Shown here: piece by piece, positions 44,511-51,148 of the stretch
Layout of the letters: every line of letters starts with the position of its first letter
Position numbering within the stretch: position 1 is the stretch's first letter
NCBI GenBank assembly: GCA_963707015.1
Contig: CAVPOO010000007.1
Coordinates: 186,001-250,000, forward strand
Direction of reading: 5' to 3'
DNA: 64,000 nt
Source of the DNA: CAVPOO01 sp963707015
GTDB taxonomy: Bacteria; Pseudomonadota; Gammaproteobacteria; Thiohalobacterales; Thiohalobacteraceae
Notes under the pieces: generated by a model
Told to the model about the DNA's origin: nothing
What the model saw: only the letters and a program-made list of their open reading frames with translations
Databases searched by the model: none
Translations under genes and position numbers: made by a program

Positions 44511-46664
44511 ATGTTGATGCGCCTGCCGGGCCGCCTGGCCGTACACTGTGGCGTCCTGCTGCTCGCCCTGCTGGCAAACGCGGGCGCCACGCGAGGCCAG
44601 GAGCCGATCTGCACCGACTGTCACGACGCGCCGCGCGTCGCATCCTCCATCCACAGCGACCTCGGCTGCGCCGACTGCCATACGAACGTCACCCGGGTCC
44701 CTCACGGCGACCCGGATCAGGACGCGCACACCGCTGATGCACTCTGTGCCGAGTGTCACGAGCCTGACGCGGGCTTCGGCACGAGTGTCCACGCCGAACT
44801 CGGTTGCCAGGACTGCCACGGCCCGGGGCACGCGATCTCCGCCGCCAGTGGGGCGCTCTGCGCCGACTGCCACGCCGACGTCGCCGAGACGCTGGAGCAC
44901 AGCGTCCACGCGGGGACTGCGGAGTGCCAGAGCTGTCATGGCGACGCGCACGCCATCCTCGGGCGGGCCAACCTGGCCTCGCCGGTCTCACCCGTCAAAC
45001 AGATCCAGAGCTGCGGGCAATGTCACGATGCCTGGCCCGAGGTGATGGATGGCTATCTGACCAGTGTCCATGCCAGGGCCCTGCTGGTCGCCGGGCTGAT
45101 CAGCGCCCCCGCCTGCAGTGACTGCCACGGCAGCCATCGCATACTGCCGCCGTCGGATGCCGACGCCGCAACCTCGCACGCGAAGGTCCCCGAGACCTGC
45201 GGCAGCTGCCATGTGCTCATCCTCAAGGCCTGGTCGGAACAGAGCGCGCATGGCCGGGCCTGGCGCCAGGGTGAGCAGGGGCCCGTCTGCACCACCTGCC
45301 ACGTCTCGCATGCGATCACGGACCCGACGGCATTTCCGACGCGCCTGGCGTTTCCCGAACACTGTGGCGGCTGCCACGACCAGTGGTATCTCTCGTTCCG
45401 CGACACCTTTCACGGCAAGTCGACCGAGCTCGGTTTCATGGCGAGCGCCATCTGCTCGGACTGCCACACGCCGCACCGGGATCTTCCCGCGGACGATCCC
45501 CGCTCCAGCGTCCATCCGGCCAATCTCGCCGCGACCTGCGGCAGCTGTCACGGCGAGGTGCCGGCGGCGTTCCTGAGTTTCGACCCGCACAACGATCCGA
45601 GCGACCCGGGCGGCAACCTTCAGATCCATTACACCTGGCTCTTCATGACCGGGCTGTTGCTCACCGTGTTCGGGTTTTTCAGCATTCACGACCTGCTGTG
45701 GCTGCAGCGCTCGCTGGTGGGGGCTGCGCGTGGCGAATTCGCGGCACGCGGGACCGACGAGGGACCCCACATCAGGCGATTCAGCGCGGTCCACATCCGG
45801 GTGCACGTGGTGATCATCATCACCTTCCTGCTGCTGGCGGCCACCGGGCTGCCGCTGAAGTTCCATTCGGCCGGCTGGGCGCAGGTTCTGGTCAATCTCT
45901 TCGGCGGTCTGGACTCGGCGCGGACCCTGCATCGCGCGGCCGCCGTCGCGACCTTCGGTTATGCCCTGTTCCATCTGGGCTACCTGGTTTACCGGGCCGT
46001 CTCCGGAAAGGCGGGCAGCCTCCTGTGGGGCTTCGCTTCGCTGGTACCGCAGCCCAGGGACATCGCGCACCTGTTGCGCAATCTGCGCTACTTCCTCTAC
46101 CTGGGCCCACGCCCTGCGGCGGATCGCTGGACCTACTGGGAGAAATTCGACTACCTGGCGGTCTTCTGGGGTGTGGCCATCATCGGTCTCTCGGGCCTGG
46201 CACTCTGGTTCCCGGAGTTTTTCAGCCGGTTCCTGCCCGGCTGGACGCTCAACGCGGCGTACATCATCCACAGCGACGAGGCGCTGCTGGCGACGGGATT
46301 CATCTTCATCTTTCATTTTCTCCATACGCATCTGCAGCCCTGGAGCTTTCCCATGGATCCGGTCATCTTTACGGGCCGCATACCCCTGGCGCGATTCAAG
46401 GAGGAAAGACCGCTGGAATATCAGCGTCTGCGCGAGCGTGGGCAACTCGACGAGCGTCTCGTCGATCCCCCCACGAGAGACGAGCTGCGAAGAGCCTACC
46501 TGTTTGGCTTCACCGCCCTTGCTATCGGAATTGCACTCGCCACGGCTATCTTCTGGACGATCCTCACCCACACCGACGGCCAGCTGATCTGGCGGGACGA
46601 CGCCATCGAGCTGCTCCGGGACACGCTGGAAAGGGTCAGAGCCGCTGCCTCACCGCGGCAGTAG
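44511..46664 (+). CDS. Tridecahaem cytochrome c fused to a membrane cytochrome b
   Basis: 717 residues: signal peptide, then 13 CxxCH motifs (CTDCH through CGSCH, about residues 34-345) in a periplasmic domain with NrfB/cytochrome c3-like repeats, then six membrane helices (about 370-700). The membrane part (IRVHVVIIITFLLLAATGLP; TLHRAAAVATFGYALFHLGY; IFIFHFLHTHLQPWSFPMDP) has histidines placed as in FdhI/thiosulfate-reductase-type dihaem cytochromes b. In one polypeptide it could take electrons from quinol, or return them, and deliver them along a multihaem wire. It is divergent from the 15-haem OTR-like operon, its most likely partner. No strong ribosome-binding site; alternative start at the ATG 6 bp downstream. 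Confidence 0.88.
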   Translation: MLMRLPGRLAVHCGVLLLALLANAGATRGQEPICTDCHDAPRVASSIHSDLGCADCHTNVTRVPHGDPDQDAHTADALCAECHEPDAGFGTSVHAELGCQDCHGPGHAISAASGALCADCHADVAETLEHSVHAGTAECQSCHGDAHAILGRANLASPVSPVKQIQSCGQCHDAWPEVMDGYLTSVHARALLVAGLISAPACSDCHGSHRILPPSDADAATSHAKVPETCGSCHVLILKAWSEQSAHGRAWRQGEQGPVCTTCHVSHAITDPTAFPTRLAFPEHCGGCHDQWYLSFRDTFHGKSTELGFMASAICSDCHTPHRDLPADDPRSSVHPANLAATCGSCHGEVPAAFLSFDPHNDPSDPGGNLQIHYTWLFMTGLLLTVFGFFSIHDLLWLQRSLVGAARGEFAARGTDEGPHIRRFSAVHIRVHVVIIITFLLLAATGLPLKFHSAGWAQVLVNLFGGLDSARTLHRAAAVATFGYALFHLGYLVYRAVSGKAGSLLWGFASLVPQPRDIAHLLRNLRYFLYLGPRPAADRWTYWEKFDYLAVFWGVAIIGLSGLALWFPEFFSRFLPGWTLNAAYIIHSDEALLATGFIFIFHFLHTHLQPWSFPMDPVIFTGRIPLARFKEERPLEYQRLRERGQLDERLVDPPTRDELRRAYLFGFTALAIGIALATAIFWTILTHTDGQLIWRDDAIELLRDTLERVRAAASPRQ

Positions 46665-46674
46665 AATCAGCCTG

Positions 46675-46798
46675 GGGTTACTGCTTTTTCAGTCGGATGA
46701 TGACGGATAGAATGGCCACGGAATCCACGGAAAAACACGGAAAAAAACCGACACCCATTAGAATTTTTTTTCGTGTCCTTACGTGGCTACAAAAAAAT
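46675..46798. repeat. Palindromic intergenic element, copy 8 (inverted, partial)
   Basis: Left flank CTTTTTCAGTCGGATGATGA is the complement of the usual right flank, so the copy is inverted. Core 46712-46790 has an intact left arm and a shortened right arm (GTCCTTACGTGGCTAC). Confidence 0.8.
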
Positions 46799-46851
46799 AG
46801 TCGTAGCCGCCGAGTTCCTGGGGTCTTGCCAGGAGGGAGGGATTCGAGCGC
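46799..46851. other. Duplicated fragment of the neighbouring regulator gene
   Basis: GTCGTAGCCGCCGAGTTCC and TTGCCAGGAGGGAGGGATTC here match, with a few differences and a small insertion, GTCGTAGCCGCCGAGTTCC and TTGCCAGGAAGGGATTC inside the 3' coding part of the gene at 46977-47864 (about 47017-47070). It is trapped between two repeat copies. Confidence 0.75.
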
Positions 46852-46975
46852 ATGGCCACGGAAAAACACGGGAAGAACCAACGCCGATTAGAATTTCTTC
46901 CGTGTCCTTCCGTGGATTCCGTGGCCATGAACAACAGGGTCACTCAGCTTGATTGTCAGCATCCGTGTTTGTCAC
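46852..46975. repeat. Palindromic intergenic element, copy 9 (inverted)
   Basis: Core 46852-46927: the left arm lacks the AATCCACGG unit, the right arm CTTCCGTGGATTCCGTGGCC is complete. The right flank CTCAGCTTGATTGTCAGCAT is the inverted form of the usual left flank. It ends at the regulator's stop codon. Confidence 0.8.
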
Positions 46976-46976
46976 C

Positions 46977-47864
46977 TTAGCTTCCATTGAAGTGAACGCG
47001 GCCCAGTTCGCTCACGTCGTAGCCGCCGAGTTCCCGGGCCTTTGCCAGGAAGGGATTCGAGCGGCAGAAATTCATCAGCGTCTGCATCGGCTCCTCAAAC
47101 CAGGACCTCCGGTCGAGCAGAAGATCGAAGCGCTCGCGAATAACCGGGACGAAACCCAGGCGACACTGACGCGCGAGCGCGAACAGGCCGAAGGCCGCGT
47201 CCGCCTTGCCGTCCAGAACGGCGAGGGCAGCATCCGTCTCGGTACGCGCGGTCGCGGTGAATTCGACGGCGCCGGGCGCAAACCCCGCCCGGTCGAGCAG
47301 GTGCTCGAGCAGCCGCTGACTGCCGGCCTCGGACTGGCGGGGCACGACCCGCTTGCCCCTGAGATCGTCTATGCCCTCGATCTGACCGGTCTCGTTCGGC
47401 GCAATGATCAAACCGCGGTCGCGCCAGGCCCATTCCATCAGCACCACCGGTTCGCGCGCGAAGCGCGCCTGCACCAGCGGAACATTCCAGGCATCGGCGT
47501 CGGGGGCAAACACATGCAGGCCGGTGGCCACGCCTTCGCCCCTGGCGAAGCGGTCGAGCCCGTCCAGACTGCCGTCAAAGAAGGTGGCGAGGCCCGCCCG
47601 GGAGTCCCGGAGGGCCCACTCCAGCAGCGGATCGTGACTGCCCAGGAAGACGTTGGGCCGCACGACCCCCGTGGCGGGCATGAAGCCTGAGCTTTTTTCG
47701 GCAAGCCAGGCATTGACCGCGTGTCTTGGAAACAGCAGCTTGCCCATGGCACGCGAACAGGGGATCTCGCCGGCGGCGGCGAGCTCGTACACTTTGCGCT
47801 CCTTGATCCGGAGCAGGTCGGCGAGTTCCCTGGTCGTAAGGTATTCGATGCTCAGCCCGGCCAT
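46977..47864 (-). CDS. Helix-turn-helix regulator with periplasmic-binding-protein-like (molybdate-type) domain
   Basis: 295 residues. An N-terminal excisionase/MerR-like helix-turn-helix (YLTTRELADLLRIKERKVYE, about 8-27) is joined to a type II substrate-binding-protein fold (about 70-290: PNVFLGSHDPLLEWALRDSR; FDGSLDGLDRFARGEGVATG; EGIDDLRGKRVVPRQSEAGS; DAALAVLDGKADAAFGLFAL). This architecture (COG1910-type) is common in regulators that sense molybdate, tungstate or a related oxyanion. A link to the molybdoenzyme NapA 11 kb away is possible, but no molybdate transporter is in the window. The genes on either side give no further clue. Confidence 0.82.
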   Translation of the reverse strand: MAGLSIEYLTTRELADLLRIKERKVYELAAAGEIPCSRAMGKLLFPRHAVNAWLAEKSSGFMPATGVVRPNVFLGSHDPLLEWALRDSRAGLATFFDGSLDGLDRFARGEGVATGLHVFAPDADAWNVPLVQARFAREPVVLMEWAWRDRGLIIAPNETGQIEGIDDLRGKRVVPRQSEAGSQRLLEHLLDRAGFAPGAVEFTATARTETDAALAVLDGKADAAFGLFALARQCRLGFVPVIRERFDLLLDRRSWFEEPMQTLMNFCRSNPFLAKARELGGYDVSELGRVHFNGS

Positions 47865-47987
47865 GGCGGTGAAAACCCGTGCGCCCGAGTCACCCCGGCC
47901 AGCCGAATACTTGCAGCCTTCTGGGGAAAAAGCAACGCACGGACGCCCGCGTTCAGCCGCAACATCAGACGGGCCCGATGGACTCGC

Positions 47988-48824
47988 TCAGTGTTCCGTG
48001 TCCGGTCCGTGCCCCGTCAGTATCGCCGCGCGAACCGTCTCGGCCTTGCCGGCCAGGGTCGCCCGATCCGCCGCTTCCAGTTCCACCAGGCCGAGGATCC
48101 GGTTGACGGCAGTCACGGTGTCCTCGCTGATGGGGAGAGTCTTGTCCGAGGCCGCCCCCAGGAAGATCGCGGCCAGATCCAGCTGGCTGGCCGGGGTTAC
48201 GCCCGGCAGCTGCGTGGCGCCGAAGGTCATGATGTCCTTGTAAAGCGCCAGATTCTGCAACGGTGAGTCATAGCGTTCGACGTCCGCGAACTGCGCCTGC
48301 AATAAGGCGGCGGCCTGTTCCGCGCTCAGATTGTAAAGCGCCGCCATGTTCGGCGTGTGGGTCGAAAGCGCCTCCTGTTCGGCCCGCGCCAGGACGTGGC
48401 CGGGCGCGCGTGCCACGTTGAGCCGCCCCAGCTCCACCTCCGGAATGCCCTCGCGCGCCCACGGCTTGCCGCCGCCACGCAGGACCTGGTCCTCAACCGC
48501 CTTGCCACCGCGCGCGGCATCATGGGAACCACCCTGTCCGCGGCCCTGGCCCTTGCCGCCACCGCCACCCGCGGCATGGCTGTCTGCATCGTCATGTCCG
48601 GCATGATCGCTGCTGTGACCGCCACCGCCACGGCCTCCCCCGCTGTGACCATCGGTATGGCTGCTGTGGCCGCCTTCCTCGGCGTGCGCGTCCGGGATCA
48701 GACCGAGGGCGCCTGCCTGGGCCGACCGGCTGCCGGTAAGCGCCGTGGCAAGCAGGCTGAAAAGGACGAACGCGGCGCTTACCACGAGACGCCCGGCGAG
48801 CGGTTTCTTACCCTGTGAATTCAT
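47988..48824 (-). CDS. Secreted Gly/His-rich protein of an unrecognised family, paralogue A
   Basis: 278 residues from ATG 48824 (AGGAG upstream). Signal peptide, then a ~75-residue linker very rich in Gly, His, Ser and Asp (metal binding is conceivable), then a ~140-residue domain: VELGRLNVARAPGHVLARAE, YDSPLQNLALYKDIMTFGAT, LDLAAIFLGAASDKTLPISE. The same ordered blocks occur in the next gene upstream (49021-50202), so the two are paralogues. I do not recognise the family; an extracellular or periplasmic role is inferred from the signal peptide. Confidence 0.75.
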   Translation of the reverse strand: MNSQGKKPLAGRLVVSAAFVLFSLLATALTGSRSAQAGALGLIPDAHAEEGGHSSHTDGHSGGGRGGGGHSSDHAGHDDADSHAAGGGGGKGQGRGQGGSHDAARGGKAVEDQVLRGGGKPWAREGIPEVELGRLNVARAPGHVLARAEQEALSTHTPNMAALYNLSAEQAAALLQAQFADVERYDSPLQNLALYKDIMTFGATQLPGVTPASQLDLAAIFLGAASDKTLPISEDTVTAVNRILGLVELEAADRATLAGKAETVRAAILTGHGPDTEH

Positions 48825-48847
48825 GACTGCTACTCCTGGATCCAGAT

Positions 48848-48881
48848 AAAAAAAGGCGGCCCTGTGCGATACGGCCGCCTT
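48848..48881 (-). terminator. Rho-independent terminator between the paralogous secreted proteins
   Basis: On the minus strand AGGCGGCC-loop-GGGCCGCC is followed by TTTTTTT. It lies about 140 bp past the stop of the gene at 49021-50202 and just before the leader of the gene starting at 48824, so the two paralogues have separate transcripts or partial read-through. Confidence 0.8.
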
Positions 48882-49020
48882 CTCACTCAAAGCCCGTTGT
48901 TGGATCACTACGGCGCGCTGAGCGCCGCCTGCCGCACCGGACTCCACATCGGCCGATCAGCCGCGGGCCGAGCCAGTCATGCGCTCGCCCCGCGGCCACC
49001 GGGTCAATGCCGGGCCACCA

Positions 49021-50202
49021 TTACTGCTGCAGATCGTGGATCGGCTCGTGGATGAACTCGATTACCTGCAGCGCATCGTTGGAGGCCGCCGTGAAGGCGT
49101 CGATACCGCCATTGTTATCCGTAAGCGGAACACCGGCGAAGACCAGATCATAGATCGTGCCCGTGACCGGCGTCGTGGTCCCGTCCGCATTGAGCTCCTG
49201 GTAGGTGACCGTGGTGTCCTTGTAGGTAGCCGCGCGGTCATAGTCCAGGGCCGTGTAATCGACATAGTCCGCCCCGCCCGGAACCAGGCCGTAGATGATG
49301 TTGGAATAGAACACCACATCGGGGGTGATTTCACCGGTCTTGTCCGCGGAAGCCCCGAGCAGCGACGCGGCAAGCTCAAACGTGGCACTGTCGTCCGGCA
49401 GCAAGGGTTCCAGCGCCGCAAGCACCTGGGTGTCACCGGTCATGATGGCGATGTAAAGCGCCAGGTTTTCCAGCGGCGAGTCGATGGTAACCCCGTCCAC
49501 CACGATCCGGCCGGCCGGATCCAGGGTCAGGGTCGCTCCGTCCACGGTGATCTTGGACATGGCCTCGTCCTCGGCGTGCTCGACGACCGTGGTCGGCGCG
49601 CGGCCCAGGTTCAGCCGCCCCAGATCGACCTCCAGGGGCGCGACGCCCTCGGGGAGTTCCGCCTCGGGGTCGGTCGAGAGCTCGAAGGTCTCAGTTGTGG
49701 TGCATTCGGCATCGGCGCACACCACCACCTGGTAGCAGGTACCCGCATCACAGGTGACCGTCACGGGCAGACCCGTGCTCGGGTCGCGTACGAAGACCCA
49801 CAGATCGCCGTACTCATCGCCCTTCATGTCACCGGGCTGGGGGTTGCCTTCACCGCGGTGCGGGTTTTCCTCCTTGTCGCCCCCGGCCCAGGACGGGCGA
49901 TCGGAATCGGAGTCATCGTCGGCTTCGAGGACCTTTGAAATCCCCTTCTTTCCGCCCTGCCCGCCTTGCGTGCCCGCGCCGCCACCGCCACCCATCTGGC
50001 CCTGGCCACCGCCGCCCTGGCCGCCCATACCGGCACCCTGGCCGCTTTGCTGACCCGCGCCCTGCGCGGCCTGCGCCTCACCGATCAGGCCCGCACTCGC
50101 GATGCCCCCACTGATTTTCGAAGTCGCCAGCGGTGCCGCCAACAGCACGGCAACGGCCGCCGCAATCATACTCTTCCGCCCAAACACTGCCCTGGAGTTC
50201 AT
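49021..50202 (-). CDS. Secreted Gly/Gln-rich protein of an unrecognised family, paralogue B
   Basis: 393 residues with ATG 50202 and GAGG upstream. Signal peptide (MIAAAVAVLLAAPLATSKIS region), a Gly/Gln/Met-rich linker (about 45-90), an acidic segment, a short Cys-containing module (TCDAGTCYQVVVCADAECTT, about 150-169) and the shared domain: VDLGRLNLGRAPTTVVEHAE, IDSPLENLALYIAIMTGDTQ, FELAASLLGASADKTGEITP, followed by a ~100-residue extension (DYTALDYDRAATYKDTTVTY). The four cysteines could form disulfides. Paralogous to the downstream gene at 47988-48824. No known family recognised. The promoter region upstream is A/T-rich. Confidence 0.75.
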   Translation of the reverse strand: MNSRAVFGRKSMIAAAVAVLLAAPLATSKISGGIASAGLIGEAQAAQGAGQQSGQGAGMGGQGGGGQGQMGGGGGAGTQGGQGGKKGISKVLEADDDSDSDRPSWAGGDKEENPHRGEGNPQPGDMKGDEYGDLWVFVRDPSTGLPVTVTCDAGTCYQVVVCADAECTTTETFELSTDPEAELPEGVAPLEVDLGRLNLGRAPTTVVEHAEDEAMSKITVDGATLTLDPAGRIVVDGVTIDSPLENLALYIAIMTGDTQVLAALEPLLPDDSATFELAASLLGASADKTGEITPDVVFYSNIIYGLVPGGADYVDYTALDYDRAATYKDTTVTYQELNADGTTTPVTGTIYDLVFAGVPLTDNNGGIDAFTAASNDALQVIEFIHEPIHDLQQ

Positions 50203-50329
50203 AGACTTAGCCTCATATTAGAATAATTTATTACATTAACTAATAAGCAGTATGTGCCATCTGTCCCGTCAACACATTGACAATAATCAATCAGAATGCC
50301 TTTTAGTTAAGGCCAAAGGCCAGCGACTC

Positions 50330-50697
50330 GTCCAACCTGACGAGAAGGGATGCTGACAAATCACGCTGAGTGCCACTATTTTTTATGGCCACGGAATCCA
50401 CGGAAAAACACGGAAAGAACGAATACCCCTTATAGGAGAATGGCGCTTACTTCGGCGGTTCCATAATCAATGTTAGGGTTAGGCAGGCAGTTTGTGCCGT
50501 AACCCACCGGATGTGCCGGCAGGCACTCATCGTATATTCATCGTGTTGCTTCGCAACCCCTGGTGGGTTACGCAAAAAACGCTAACCCACCCTACATTTG
50601 GACTTAAGTACGTGCCATTCCCCTATAGGACTTTTTTCCGTGTCCTTCCGTGTTTTTCCGTGGCCATACTGTCCGTCATAACCCGATGGGAAAAGCA
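50330..50697. repeat. Palindromic intergenic element, copy 10 (interrupted)
   Basis: Left flank GGGATGCTGACAAATCACGC, left arm at 50386, right arm ending at 50667, right flank CCGTCATAACCCGATGGGAA. About 200 bp is inserted in the centre. It directly abuts MITE copy 5. Confidence 0.8.
50428..50631. repeat. Nested inverted-repeat insertion inside copy 10
   Basis: Ends CCTTATAGGAGAATGGCGCT and GTGCCATTCCCCTATAGGAC are imperfect inverted repeats. The interior carries the GTAACCCACC ... GGTGGGTTAC palindrome seen repeatedly in bacterial intergenic DNA. It interrupts the palindromic element and has no coding capacity. Confidence 0.6.
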
Positions 50698-51148
50698 TTA
50701 GCCCGCATTTCTCACCGGGATCCCGGATGCTGGCGCAGGGCTCGTGTGTCCGGACGCCGCGCTGGGCGGAGCCAGGAAAGCGAAAGGTCCAGTGGACCTT
50801 TCGCCTGCGGAGCGGGCTTGGCACAGCCGAGCCCTGGGCGGGATAAAGTGGTAGCCGTAGCTACCACTTGAGTGAAGCGCAAGTCGCGGCCGCGACACGG
50901 GGCCGAAGGCCAGTCGCGGGAGTGGCCGTAAGCGCGCCGGCTGCGCGCCACACGCCATGCGGCCGCTGCGCCCCGTCTCCGCACCTACGCATGCGCGCCC
51001 GCGAGCCGGAGCGCCGGGCGCGCGAGAACCAGCCAGGGCCGGGATAGGCACTGCCTGATACACACTGTCTTTTCCCTGATCTGCACTCTGTTCCTTACCT
51101 CAGCGCATTATGTGACTCTATCGCCGCCCGGTGAGAAATGCGGGCTAG
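50698..51148. repeat. CTAG/TTAG-flanked MITE-like element, copy 5, inverted, with nested insertion
   Basis: Terminal repeats GCCCGCATTTCTCACCGGG and complement, bordered by TTAG (left) and CTAG (right). Right interior matches copies 2 and 3 in reverse complement. Near the left end a ~330-bp GC-rich segment (about 50719-51045) is inserted; a shortened version is in copy 4. The right CTAG provides the TAG stop codon of the barrel gene. Confidence 0.82.

Noticed and set aside
22939..51148. Complete insertion sequence with transposase
   Set aside because: No transposase-like reading frame lies in or near any repeat; all elements are too short and non-coding.
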